Part shown: in pieces, positions 27,201 through 42,200 of the stretch | How positions within the stretch are numbered: position 1 is the stretch's first letter | Layout of the letters: each line of letters starts with the position of its first letter | DNA from: Patiria miniata | Taxonomy: Eukaryota > Echinodermata > Asteroidea > Valvatida > Asterinidae | Direction of reading: 5' to 3' | Assembly (NCBI RefSeq): GCF_015706575.1 | Contig: NW_024037055.1 | Coordinates: 14,794,262-14,858,261, forward strand | DNA: 64,000 nucleotides | The notes under the pieces: generated by a model | The model's database searches: none | The model's input: the letters and a program-made list of their open reading frames with translations, nothing else | What the model was told of the DNA's origin: nothing | Translations under genes and position numbers: made by a program

Positions 27201-30200
27201 CCAGAACACACTTTTTGGGGGGGAGGGGTCCCAAAATAATTTAGTCCCCAAAAAGTGGGTCCACAAATTCACGGCATTGGGTTCAGAGCCCGCAAAGAGC
27301 CCCGAAAAACATGGATTTTAGATTCTCTGTTGTGCGATCTGAGGCAATTTTTTACCTCTTTAACCATTTTGGTAAACAGATGGTGGTGTATGTAGTGGCT
27401 GCCTTTTTTGAGACGTCATTAAAAAACAAATAAAATTGGGTTTGTGTTTTTGTGTTTTTTTTTTTCACTTAACCGATTTCGGCCAGAAAAACAATTTTGA
27501 AAAAAAATTGTTTTTTGTTGGCCTAATTCGTCCCTTCATGAAAACTCTGACGACATGATTGCAATGATAATTCATAAACTTTCAATCAAAAAGCACATTG
27601 TCCTAATATAATGCCTCAACCCCTTAAGAAAATTATAGTTAACTATATACCACTCAAAGCAGTCAATAGTTGAAAAAATTTATCATGGTCAATTAAACAA
27701 TGCATAATATTTTGATCATTGACATACCTGGCAGATTTACATTGACAACCAGACCCTGGTGAGTCCACTCAGACTCATCAAACAGATGAGCATGGGGATC
27801 AATATGCATGCTGACATCATCATCACAGACAACATAACCAATGGACCAGGTGTAGCCATGGATACCTGTCTCGTTGTCATGGAAACCTTCCCAGTTGGCT
27901 GAAAAAAAAGGGAATCCAAATTTGCAAATCACTTTTTTGGGCAAATTATTTGCAGCAACAAGCCAAATGGTTATCCTCGAATCGTCTTTTAACCACAGTG
28001 AAGGTTTTTGCCTTGTATTGATTCCAACTTTTGACTCCCAATGGGACTGACGTGGCACACGTTATTATTAAAGCTACAGTCCATCATTTGCAGCTTACCA
28101 AAAAAGTAACTGACGTAGTGCCCAAAAACATACTTGGTTGAAAGATAAGGGGACTAAACTCCCTGTGAAATTAGTCTTTCTGGCAAGCTGTCATTTTGTA
28201 CAAATTAACGAAAGAAGACCTTTCCAACGGAAATTTCCGTTAGTAGTTCGTTTTGTTTATTCAGCGAAGACGCACATGCGCGTGGTTGCTATAATTCATC
28301 GGATCGGTGTGCAACATCGCATAGCTGAGAGAATGTGTCTCGGACACTGAATTCAGACCCAATTTAAAACAGGATTCAGCAACTTTTGATTCAAAATAGA
28401 GATCCTGGATTGCTCTTTTTCTCGAAATATACAGCTGAAGCTGAGCTGAAACTTCATCAGGTTAGTTGTTCAGTAACCTTCTTTAGATTTTTGAGCACGT
28501 TTGTTGCTTCAAATGAACAAAATGCACAAATGGACTATACCTTTAACTAAGAGCACAAAGGTTCACCCCCATTTCCTACCAGGCCCCTCCACCCCTTACC
28601 TGCCATGAAGGTATTGCTTCTGGTATACAGCATATCCACTAGTTCCTCATGGCCGTTGAATACTGTCATAGAACCAGGACCATCGGTGATGTACCTGTGG
28701 ATGAGCATTGAGAAAGTCATCAATAGAAAGAGGAGAAAGTACACAACAGGTCTAATCAGAATGCATGGCATATTACGGTGCAAATCTGGAGTACCATAAC
28801 TTTTCCATTTCAGATAACATAAAACAAAAAAATAAAGCACAATGGCACTCAAGGAATGGAATCTATTCCACTTTTGCTTTCACGAATCGAGCCTATACGA
28901 TGTCATTGGTATAGTCGTTATGATAGGGTGCAGTCGAGTAGCTCACCCGGACTTCAGTAAAGGCAGATTGGTAAGCCAGGACAGCTGGGCTAATCGAACG
29001 CTCAACCGCGGGCCAGCAAGATCCTCACTTGACATCCGTAAATAAACCTTGGCCGTAGCCATCGAGAAAACACTCTTTACAGACTGAGTGTTACTTTGAG
29101 ATCTACTGCATTTTTGTCAATTGCAAAAAAGTAACAACGTCAGGATGGAATTTTAGCCTCTAAAATTGAAAGGAGATAAATCACTAATTATGTTTAGATT
29201 ACAAAGTTGATATTTGGGTCGACTGGATATTTTCCGCTGTCCGCGGCAGCCATATTTGTCTGTTTCTTGGAATGACCAAGGCATGCCTGTGATGTTTTTC
29301 CACCACTGACTCTGCTCCATGAGCAGGGTCTGTGGTGGCTGACCCGGATGAGTCCCGAAGATGATGTCAGAGCTAATCTAAAGGCACGGGGCTAACCCGA
29401 GTCGACCCGGGTGAGCTAATCGAACGCACCCGTGTAACTGCAAACGGTTAATTAGCAATTTTATCCTGTGGGCTGTGGTTTTACCGATGGTTATCCAGCG
29501 GTGTGTCTTCAATGCATCGTCTCTCCCATTCCTCTGGTGTGAACTCCACACACGCTTCACGCACCACCTCATCCCTGGTCCCATTCATGATCAGCCCTGG
29601 CTCTGGTGTCGTGAAGTCCGCTATGATGCCGACGGACGAAATGATGTTCTCGTATGCCACATAGTTCAGCAGCTCTATGTTGAAGAAGTAGAGGTTGTTG
29701 TGGTCGAGTCGGAGGGACTCGTGGTTGAATTCTACAGCGTGGCCCACACCGAGGCGCTCATAGTGGGTGAAGAGTCCAGACTGAAATGCACGGTAAAATA
29801 TTAAATAGACACAGGTTTATTCAATCTGTGTAGGAATTGTGTGGTTACTTATGATTAGTAAATGAGGGCACTCCCATGAACTGATGGTATGTGATTACCC
29901 GTAAGTTGAGTACTATCCACAATTAACCAGTTCGCGCTGGGATTATTTTGACATTGACTGGACCCTGAGGCGGGATTGTTTTTCATGAACCTCGATGCCA
30001 GATGGGTTCAGGCCGTCATCTGCGGGCAGCACACCATCTGCGCGTGTTCACCCATCATCTAGTTCCGAACACTGCAAAACCTTTGCACGTACACTGGTCT
30101 TTAGATCAGCTTTAATTAAAAGGAGTAAACTGTTCTACTTACCTCATGAACTTCGACCCCATCACCCTCAATTTCCTCCAGCAGTTCACAGGTGAAGTCC

Positions 30201-33200
30201 CGATAGTCGTAGTTGATACTCAGACATTTGCTTTCTGGGAGTGCCAGGCAGTCCCGCGCACAGAAGTTGGGGTTGCGATGGATGATAGTCGACGTTGGCT
30301 TGGAGATGAGGCGGCCTTTCTTGGCGGCGGTGAAGTAGTCAAAGTCGTTGACTGTTTCATGTAAGAAATTAAAAAAAAAAAACACACGTTTTAAAAGTAC
30401 ATAGGAATTTTGAATGCATTTCAGACGGTGCCTAACGCTACAGATCTGCGCACATTCAGAAATCTAGTCATGCGCATGGGCGTCAATCCTGGGGGGGGGG
30501 GGGGGACAGGGGGACATGTCCCCCCCCCCCCACTTTTTGAAGGGTGGGGGACACAATATCAAATGTCCCCCCCCCAGATTTTTGAACTCGTGTCCCATTT
30601 ACAAGGCCCTATTATGTACTTCAATGTATCTTTTGCTGAAAAAATATTGGTGAAAGTGGTCAGAAATTGCCTCAGATAGCACCACAGAGCATTTAGAATC
30701 CAAATTATTCGGGGCCCTTAAGCGGGCCCCGAACCCCACGCCGTAAGGGCTTCACGCTTCGCGCTCGCATCAGTTCTAATCAAGTATGTCCCCCCCACTT
30801 TTGAGAAGCGATTGACGTTCCTGGTCATGTGTACTTCACATTCTACGTGTACTTCTCGTGAGTGGTGATGCCATCTCCTGTTCATACACCAAGTCCTAAA
30901 TACAACTCTGTATCCTATTTGAGTTGACACGAGAATTTGGGCCAGCTTCTGTCTACTTACCAGATGCTCCAATGGTATCCCTCTCTGTAATATCGACAGT
31001 GTTCCACGGCACAATCTGATCGCCCCAGATTTCGGGGCCGAACCCGACGCCTTCCTTCTGCATCAAGATGACGGAATCGTCGTACACCACGGCCGCGGCA
31101 CGGAGGATGTACGGGTGACTGGTGGAGGTGAAGTCTGGCGTGATGCGACCCGTCGGCAGGGTGATGTCAAAGGTTGGCAGGCTGCAGGTAGCCGTGGCGG
31201 TGCCTCCCCCGTTGTTCATGGCGTAAACGGTGAAGTGGAGAGGATGGCCACCTAGCAGAATCTATAAAAAATAATGGAGATACTAGAAATAATTTTTACT
31301 TTTCAAATTATTATTTTTCATACCCCAAATCATAGATCACCATAATTTACCCAAGAAATTATTTTTACTTTTCAAATTATTATTTTTCATACCCCAAATC
31401 ATAGATCACCATAATTTACCAAGACTGTTCTCATTTATACGACAGTTAGCATTACAGATTAGTCTTTAACTTCAGACACTTATTGGGAAGGGGACAATAT
31501 CATGTATTCACCTGATATAATTCAGCCTATTGTATGTACATATTAATTTATCAGCTTAATTTGTAATTGCGGGTTCCAGGTCTTGTACAAGCATATGGGC
31601 AATATGTAACACGAGTAACCGATTTTGTGCGTCTTGTTTATCATACATAACACATTTTTCTGGATGTCATCTTTGGTGCTTAGGTAGGTCTAGGTCTACT
31701 CTATCTACCATGGGGATAACAGTTATTAAACCTTTTCAGTAAGGTAATTACAGCCCAAGGAAACTCAAAAGGACATCAAAAATGTAACGTGAGTAACCGT
31801 GGAATTGCCCATATGCTTTTTACCTGGATCCCTCGTATCATTTCTGTCATTCTTTATATACATTCTTGTTAGTTATGTTTTTGTGATCTGATATGAAAAA
31901 AATAAACCGTAAACAAACCATAAACCATTTTGTTAAAAATGTTCATATGTACCATAAAACCTACACATTCTTGGATGGAACACTTTTCACTTTTCCAGGA
32001 CCGAAATGAAAACATTTGACTTTCCTTTTATACCAAATGGAGAAGTTTTAAACAGAACCCGGAACTGGATTTCATTATTTTCCGATGACTGGAATCAATA
32101 ATTTTTCCATGATCCATGAAAAGGCATTAAAACAATCTTTAACTTAGTAAATTTTGCAAACTATAACCTGTAAAAAAAGATCAATTCTGAAAGGGATCTT
32201 TAGTTTATCTTACTACAGTAATCCTAAATAACCAAAAACACCCTCTATTCTTCCCTACTTATAAATGGTGTTGCAGCAAACCGATACCCTCACTCGACCA
32301 ATACCTATTTACTCTACGAAACAAAGTCTAAAATGTTTTTCAGAGTTGCCTCATATTTGTTAACAATTTAAACCAATGTCATATACAAATTGGACTCATA
32401 TGAAATATGGTCTCTTTTCCCTTAAATGGACTCAAACCCTCACACGTGACCTGCCAATGTCCTAATTATCTTCAATTAGTCATGCGCAATACAACCACTG
32501 GGTCTGTATTTCATAGAGTCCAAATTTCACACTACACCGGTTAGACAATTGCGGCTTGAGACAAGCCTAATATATTGTCCCCGTTTTCACGAACTGACGT
32601 ACATGGCTGTGTGCTTTCAGTTCGTGAAAACCCTGTAATCAATAATTTCGGTTTCACGAACTGACATGTGGGTGTGCGCGCACTTTGTTCACTGACGCAT
32701 AATAGAATAATTTTGATTTTCACAAACTGAAACACAAGCATGCAGCTGAAATAGAGTTTGTAGATGCTTTGAAAGGTTTGTCACAAATTGTCTCCTTCCA
32801 TACACTTGTGGTGTTACAGAAACAGATGATTAAAAACCTTTTAACTGTTGAAATAAAAACAGGTTTCAGTTATGGAAAATGAAAATGTACGGAGTGTCCG
32901 CTTGTAGCACTTGGATGTCAGATTGTGATAAACCAAAATATGCGGTTCTGTAAAGTATGCGCGTGTGCTGGGCACTCACGCACCATCGAGTGTCAGTCTG
33001 TGGTGTCAGTGACGTATAGACTGAGAAAATAAGCTCACTTCTGCAATGACAGAGTTACTGTCAAGCAATGAAGGCAATGCTTACTTGTGAGATGATGGCT
33101 GAGGGTCCACCAAACTCTGTCCTAGTGAGCACATCGCTGCCTCCTGGTGCTGTGCCGACCTGGTAGAAGAACGTGACTATGCTCTTGTCATCAGCTGCGA

Positions 33201-36200
33201 CCATCTCTAGCTGGAAGGCTGGCTCTGTGTAGTCTAGCCCAGGAACCTGCTCAATGCCGCAGTTGTTCCCTCCTGCACTTCTGGCTTCAACATCCTTTGG
33301 GAAAAAAATTAAAAAGCTTTAAGTAAGGAACTAACTGCCTAAACGCCAGGGATATCCGCTCGTTCACAAATACCCCCTCACCGGCAAAGAAAGCACAGTG
33401 GGGGGGGGGGGGGGGACCAACCGATGCCATCTTGTCTGACTGGAATTTTGCCGCGACGCGCGGCCGTATTATGTACCATTGCGTGTACATAGTACAAATC
33501 CCCTGGTGTACGTGCGTCACACACAAGTAACGGTGCGCGTCAACCAGCTAAATGTCCCGCCCATGGGACATCGTTGCTAGGTAAAAGGGCACCCTCTTTC
33601 TTTAGCGCACGGAGCCCATAGTCAAGTCCATCACAAGTCCCCAAATGTCCCTGCAAGTCCATCACAATTTTCCTCCAGTGCCAATTCAACTCACAAGCTA
33701 TTCAAATGAGCTTTGACTGTTACCAGTCCTTTCTTCGTGAGGATTTTCTCGTTAAATTTGTAGGTCATTTTCCGGGTCATTGCAATTCTTCCATCATGCT
33801 TTAAAGGGAATATACTACATTTGCAAACATCGAAAAATAAAACTACCAAGTTTTTACGAAATACCTTAATAGGACGTTGGTAAATGACAGTCTAAAGCAT
33901 CCTGTAAAATTATGGCACCTGGTGTGAAGTCATTTTCAAGAAAATGGTATTTTTGTAAAAATTTCTAGCGGTGGTCGGTTCATGTTCATGAACGGGTGCA
34001 GGCCAGCTAGACTGGTTCCCTGACCTAACAATTTTCCGGCATCTATAAATTGATCCATTTCATCTTTAGTGGAGTCCGGGAACCAGACTACTTGAACGTT
34101 TTTGTTTTTCTTGGCTTTTCCAGCATTTTCGAACACAAAACTTCAAACATGTCAGTGTAACAATATTTGATCTATTATACTAATCCCTCAAATATTTCAT
34201 TTGTAAAAATAACAGCAAAAGCCAATGATGTACATTCCCTTTAAATATGACATATTTGGGTTGGAAAAAAATAAGCTTTTTGATGATGATCAGTAGGTTG
34301 CAACCCAGACTATGAAGATTTCAGTCACACTGTTACCTGAGAGGAATATTCTGAGATCTCTGGTGGTGATGGGTCAGGATCCTTGGTCTGAATGGTGAAT
34401 ATGTTGCTGCCAATCGATGGAGTCTGGAAACGCCACAAGTCCTTCCCGAAGAGCGTTTCCCTTCCAACAATCGGGATTTTGATGACCACTCTGCCTTTGA
34501 GGACGATGACAAGTGGGATCATTTCTATGTCCAGTTTTAATCTAAAAACGGAGAGTGAAGAACACAATACAATGAAATTGAAACATCCTTGTTGTTAATG
34601 AGATTGGAGACGCAGTGTTATTGTGGTCACGCAATTTACACTTTCTTTTTTAAAATGTTTGTTTGCGTTATATGCCTCGCTTTGATTATCAAGATGGCAT
34701 ACCATGAGATAGGTCTATTGAAATTATTGTTTGGGATGGGTTGAAGAAAGTCGCCCTTTTCGTACCCAACATCCAACGGAAACTTGGAGAAGAATATCTC
34801 AGCGGTCGTGGGGAAGGAAGTTCTCAACATCTCTGCCCTGAGTTCCAACTCTCCACACAGAGCTCCGTAGCAGAGAGAAACAATGGCCGATGCATATGAA
34901 CCGACAGACGGTGTCACCCCACCCTGCATTAAAAGCATGAAACTTTTCTATTTAATTTTAATACTACAGGGAAACCTCGATAAGTCAAACTGCGATAACT
35001 CATAACAACTGTCAAGTCAAACAAAGAATCCATTGCCTTCAGTAGTAAAACAATGATTTACAACCCTGCCTTGTCCCCAGGGTGTCGAGCAGTACGCGCC
35101 CACCACTACCTGATCTCTCACCCTGGTATTGGATCATTAGCATGTGCAAGATTTTTGAACACGTATGCAAATGAGGCATAGTCTGGTGCCTGCATGTGCG
35201 TTACATTAGCGTTTGCTTTTGTATTCGGTGTCTAGGGTAAAAACAGCACCAATTCGTCGCCGGGAGTTATGAAAATACAATTTGTTTTGGAAGTTAAAAT
35301 GTTACAATCTGGCCTGCCAGATTTCATATTAATATGAGCAAACTGGAAAGGAAAGGAGTATTTTTGAGAAGGCGTGGACGTTATAATTACCATGATCGTG
35401 AAAACACGTAATGCACGTTGGAAATAACAACACCAACTACATGATATAAATCCCATATTAGCAAATTGCGGTATCGAATCAGGATACAGGAAGAAAGTTT
35501 CCTATCCAGGGCTTACTACTGGAAACGAGGTTGAAAATAAAGTAAGCACTGGGGACGAGGTTGTTTACAACCCTGCCTTAAAGGGACACTAGGTCCTGGA
35601 ACAGCCCAATTGGGCTACAAAACGCGCTTTGAACGAGATGATGATAATCGGAAATAACTTTTAAAAGTAGGATATAAACATCCACACAACTATCCTTTCA
35701 AAACTGGGCGTTTTTGTGGTATTCCTGTATTATGCGTGCGAGAACGAATTTCAGGGTCCACTTTTGCGACCCCATAAATTCGAGCTGTTTGGATGCTAGT
35801 TGTGACGGAAGTGTTCGCCTTTTGCGGACGTTGAAGAAACCACAATTTTTTGCATTGGTGATTGATCACCGCGCGCTGTTCCTGAGACACACAACGTGTA
35901 TAGCGTACATGTGAATGACACGAAAAATTGTATTCGTACTCCGTCATGTTCGATGTAAACAAGCGGTTTTTTTTTCGCCTTTTCTCGGGAACGGTGGGAC
36001 ATTAGGTTGGTTTCCTTTCAACCAGATGTTTGAAATAGGCTAAGTAAACAATCCAAAACATAACATTTTCGGGGATTTCAGGACCTAGTGCCCCTTTAAA
36101 CTCAAAACTCTGCTGAAGTCAAATTTTGAACCTGTTCCCTTGAGGTTAGACTTGTCACGATTTCACTGTACTACTATTATTTAGCAAGGAATTTGTTTGC

Positions 36201-39200
36201 GGTGCACCATGAAAAAGTAAACATCCATAATGCAGCTGTTGCCAAACAATAGTTCTTTGCACAACAGAACAAAGACTCAGAATTGTTTATTTTTTTATCT
36301 TATTTTTTTTTTTCCTGATTTTTTTTTTTCCTTTTTTTTTTTTTTGGTTTATTTCAACACAAGCTCTTTTAGACTGAGTTTTTGTTTCGTGAATAACAAC
36401 CCTTTTTTCCTTCTGAGTGCATTTAGGATGCTTTATTATAATTATTACAAACATTGGAACACTGAGTTGAGACCATCATAATATTTTGTATGAAAATTGA
36501 TAAAATTTGGATGTCGTGAATTTCACTGAATTCAAAATATGATCATGTATTTTACCGTAGCATGCATTGAAACAATGGAGACAGACACCGGTATCTCCAT
36601 TTCAAAGAAACCTCCAGCCTCCACAGCTGCAACAAAAACAAACCAATGTTTATATTTAAATCATTGCTGGCAGAATAATGACGATGCATCACCCAGTCAA
36701 ATCTTTGCCATCATTTCTGGGCTATTATTGGTATACAGGGCGAGTCAAAAAAAGTGGAACCCAAACCGCAAAAATTATATTTCATATTTACAAAAATATG
36801 TAGAACCAAAAATAATAATGACTGGAAAGCCAATTTCATAAGGTACTTTTAAATGGAAAAAATGACTGAAAGTGGTCAATCCGTTAAGAAAATATCAGCA
36901 TTTAAACACAATGACCCTAAACCTGACTTGTCCAAAAAAAAATGTGATTTCAAGAATCGTTGTCACAATTGTCTTCAAACATCACCAGCGATAAAATCTC
37001 AGTTTAAATGTTAAAAATATTTAACGGAATCCCTTGGAAGGCCTGTCCTCATGGGCGTCGCCAGGATTTTTTCTAGAGGGGGGCAAAACAAAAAATTTGC
37101 CCATAAATGCTTGTATTTCTCAACACATTCTCGATTTATCAGTTTTAGAGGGGGGCAGGGACATTAAATTTACACCACTTTGTCTTCGCGCCTCTTTTTC
37201 TTTCTTTTTTTCTTTCTTTTTTCTTCCTTTTTTTTTTTTTTTTTTTTTGGCTTTTCCAGGGGGGGGGGCAAGTGCCCCCCCCCTTGCCCCCCCTCGCGAC
37301 GCCCATGCCTGTCCTAAAAATGGATTTTATAAATCATATTGTTTGCCTAACCAGGGTTGTTAATAACGATATTGCGTACTACAGTTGGTGACAGTTGTTG
37401 AAACAAGTATTCTGTGTCTTTTTTCTTTGTTGTTCCAAACAGTCAAAACACACAATGAATTGCTTTTTTGGACGAGACAGGTTTTAGGGTCATTTTGTTT
37501 AAATGGTGACATTCTTTGAACGGATTGAGCAATTTCAGTAATTTTTTTCATGTAAAAGTAGCTTATGAAATTGGCTTTCCAGTCATTAATATTTTTGGTG
37601 CTACATATTTTTTCAAATATGAAATATGTTTTATGGGGTTTGGGCTCCGCTTTTTTTGACTCACCCTGTACAAATAATGAATGTTTATGAGTGCAATGGT
37701 GAAAATATTTTCATGAGTTGAAAGATGTAATGTTCCATTCAATGAGGCGAGGCCAAGTTGAATGGAACGAAATTAAACGAAAGAAAATATTTCATATTTT
37801 ATATCATATGTCAACTACACATGTTTTAAAGAAATAGTTGACAAAAATCATGGGAAAACAAGTGTTTTAAAGGAAAAACAATGGAAAAATAGAAAATTTG
37901 AAACTTTAAAGGCCTTTTTCTCAGTATTTTGCTTTTTATGGCGATAAATGCAAACTTTAAACAGCCATAACTTGTCAACAGAATGTCCGATTAAACTACA
38001 ACAAAAAGTATTGTAAGGAGAACTTAATTTATTCCCTTTTCCTAATACCTACAAACCCTTGTTTCCACCTCTGCCCAGTTCCGTCTCATTGTGGCAGAAT
38101 AATACCAAAGTCTTATATAGCGCACGTATCTACCAACAATTAGGTACTCAAGGCGCTGGAAATTATGTCTATTATTAGAGACAGGTAAATGAAGTACATG
38201 AGAAATATGAGAACCATTATGTAGCACCTTAATAATGGTTTACAAGGTGCTGCGGCGCCTTAAAGCAGCCACTGCCAGAAACACCGGGGCAAACCCCTTC
38301 TCTTAGCGATAAGTGATACTGGGTTCTTCAATGTGCATTACACGACACACGGGACCTACGGCTTTACGTCCCATCTGAAGGACGAAGCAATAATGGTAAA
38401 GTGCCTTGCTCAGGAGCACAAGCACCATGTTCCCACGGTCAGGATTTGAACCCATGTACCACGTTACACGAGTCGAACACCGTAACCATTGGACCATAGC
38501 ACCCCAATTATGTCTGTGCAATTAGACGGTTGAAAATTACAGTAATGAATGACTTCTATGCGAAACAAATCTCCTGTTGACTCCATTACATTAATTATGG
38601 CTATTTCCACTGTGTGATGAAATTAAGCCAGCTTATAAGTCATCTGCATGTTAATAGGGATGGAAAAAGACCAATGTCAAAACGTTGTTACTTACTGAAC
38701 TGTAGCGTTATCAGGCCACCAAGGAAGGTTATGTATTCGTATCGGAAATACACAGCATCTACCCGCGGGAAGGAAATGGTGCCGGCCAGTACAATGTCAA
38801 ACTGCTGAAAGGCGTCCTCTGCAATGCCTTCAGTGAATACGTCAATCAACTCTTCCACCTGAAAGTGAACCCAAAAAAATGAAGCATTTATTCCAAAACA
38901 CACGCATGCAACTTTTCCTCGGATCCGCTGATTTCCTCGTTTTTTAACTTCTGATCGTTTTTTTTTACTTCTAATGAACGCCATTACAAATTGAAAAATA
39001 CTGCAAGTAAAACTTGCGTGATCCACCTGGCATACTGCCAGTTTGAATACATGTACATGTACAGGCAGTTAGTAAGGACAATTTCAGTTGAATGGGGAGT
39101 ATGACATATGTTAGAGTCATTAGTATCTCTCCAGAGACCTCGTAAATATCCATATTGGAAAGGATTTTTTGACGTCGGCCTTCTCTCCACAGACCACCTT

Positions 39201-42200
39201 TCAAGTTTGGTTAAGATTGATGACTGAACTTTTCAGTGAAAAGGAACACATAACCCACGTACACTCACAGACACACAGAAAGAATACGCAATTTTAAATT
39301 TCCTCGTTTTTTTTCTAAATTCCCAGTTGCATGCCTGAAAACATGACAAAGCCATGTCTTATCTCTTTAGGATCCTGCCCTCTCCTGGTCTCATTGTCTT
39401 CTCTCCACAGGTTTCTTCAGGATTGCGAGCTACAGTGCCTAGGGCGTTTTTGAGGAATCCTTGGTTTCACTACCAGAAATGATTAATAATAATAATAATA
39501 ATAATATGAAGAAAACTGCCTCTATTTGAATGAAATTTACACATTTTCATCAGAAATTAACACAAATTGTTCCGAAAGTTATGATTCAAAGTGGGCGCTG
39601 TTCTGACATAAGAAACCGTTCATCAGATTACAATGTAACTCACAAAGGTTCTGTAAAGAGAGCGTAGGTCCTTCATCAATTGAAGCACGGTGAGGGGGTC
39701 GATGTTCTGAAGATCCAGCATTGCTTCCAACTCCCCAATGGTCATGTTGGCTATGCGCTGTCCGAGAGCATCAAGACCCTTCACTGTTAGACATCAAACA
39801 ATCAAAGGCAAGGTAACAGCAGGATGAAGTAACAAGTGCATTTGTCATAGGCCTGAAATTTGTATGTGCTAACAATAGGCCTACCAGATTACACTAATGC
39901 ACAACTGTTGCACAGGGTGAGTAAAAAAAAACGAAACCCAAATGTCGGGACCATTGTTTTAGTGAAGTTCTTCATGTAGCACTTTAAAAACCCAGGATAT
40001 GAAAGCCCAATTTAAAAGCTTTCTTTTAGTACAAGAATCATCCAAGTCACGCATGTACTTTTTAAGTTACGGAATTTTAAACACAACCACTATTTTAAAG
40101 TTCTGTCCACGGATCACAAAAAAGGTGTGCGTTCTTTCAGCAAATCAAAAACAATTTACACAAATCAAATCAAAAACAATTTACACAAATCCTTATGTTA
40201 TTTGTTTTCGTTTTGCTGAAAGAACACTGAACTTTTTGTGATCCGTGGACAGAACCTTAAAACAGCGGTTGTGTTAAAAACTCCGTAATTTGAAAAGTAC
40301 ATGAGTGATTTGGATGATTCTTGTACGAAAAGAAAGCTTATGAATTGAGCTTTCATATCCTAGATTTTGAAAGTGCTACAAGCAGAACTTCACTAAAACA
40401 ATGGTCCCGACATTTGGGTGTCAGGTTTTTTTACTCACCCTGTATAAGCACGCTGTAACCTTGGGAAGTTTGAAAAGAAACTTATTCTATAGATTATGGC
40501 GGAAGTTTCCACAAAGTCCCGGGCAAGCATTCATAAAATAGTCAGAGCCAAAGCATAGTGTGAAATCAATCAACTCATATAATACTCAACCAGTTTTTCA
40601 ACTACTTCAAAACAGTGCTTCATCAACTTACGTGTTAATCCTCCACCGATGATGGTATTTCCTTGCCATGTACCATTGTCAGCACCTGCTCCTAGGCTAA
40701 GGCCAAACAAACTAGCTCCTCCTGCAATAAAACAAAGTGCATTGTTATATCAAGGTAATAGATGGTGATTTTTCAGTGGTCGAGAACTGAGCCTGTGATG
40801 TGCCACAAACATGCATGTACTGTGTCATAGGCAAATACCCCGTGGTACATGAGTGATGTACCCCACGGGGTACATTACCTTGATTGTCCCCGCTGTTGAA
40901 AGGGTTGTTTCCACCACTTTGTATAATACAGGTTGAGTAAACAAAACCACCCAAATGTCGGGACCATTGTTTTGGTGAAGTTCTGCATGTAGCACTTTCA
41001 AAATCTAGGTTATGAAAGCCCAATTCATAAGCTTTCTTTTAGTACAAGAATCATTCAAATCACTTATGTACTTTTCAAGTTACGGCATTTTAAACACAAC
41101 CACCATTTTAAGGTTCTGTCCACGGATCACTAAAGAGGTGTGCGTTCTTTCAGCAAAACAAAAACATGCACACAAAGCCCTATGTGATTTGTTTTCGTTT
41201 TGCTGAAAGAACACTGAACTTTTTGTGATCCGTGGACAGAACTTCAAAACGGCAGTTGTGTTTAAAACTCCGTAACTTGAAAAGTACATGAGTGATTTGA
41301 ATGATTCTTGTACTAAAAGAAAGCTAATGAATTGGGCTTTCATATCCTAGATTTTAAAAGTGCTACATGCAGAACTTCACTAAAACAATGGTCCCGACAT
41401 TTGCATTTCGTTTTTTTTTAACTCACCCTGTAGAAATAATTGGGTAAGAGGCTTCGCGCACAGACAGCGCGCACACGCGTGTACACATGGTGGATGAACG
41501 TGTGTGCATTATGTAGGATTGACGCACATAGACCCCGGTCGCAGCTGTGATTGGTTCGTAACGGGCCAGGGATTAAAGGATTGATCTATTCGGGGATAAA
41601 GTAAATTAATTTGTGTTCTCGTACGTGCAATGAAAAAAAATAACATTCTGTGCGAAAATTCATGGTGCAGTAATCGTAAGTCTTTTCAAAATAATACTTC
41701 AATGATTACTGCACGGCAACTGGAGGAAACCCACAATTTCAGATGGTTGGAATCTATTAACGAGGTATAACAAAACAATTGTTGCCTGCAAGGATTGAGG
41801 TCCATGGGTTTTGTACACTCTCGGGTGCAAATGGCAGCCTCGGCTTTGTTGAGACAATAGTCTGGTGGATTTTTACATGCCCTGTTATTGTCGTAAACTG
41901 ACTACTGTTCATCATTCACCAAACCAGCTATCTTCCAACATTACCTGAAGTCACTGAGATCGATACATCCCTTCTCTTTCTGCTTGTTACTGGAGTTTCA
42001 TCTTCATCTTCATTGCCAAAGACGAGTAGACCCATGGAGCGACGGCTTGCCGTGCCTGATTCCGGAACCCCTACGATAGGAAATACACAAATGAAGTCAA
42101 TTTCAAGAAGGACATTTTCTGTTTTACAAAAACAAAACACAATGGACACTTACTCAGTGCATCACAAAAACTGTTTTAAAGTTGAACAAAGAAATGGCTG

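Noticed and set aside
35524..35900. Coding frames on both strands near 35.7-36.0 kb
   Set aside because: They lie wholly inside a TTAA-flanked MITE and show no family resemblance.
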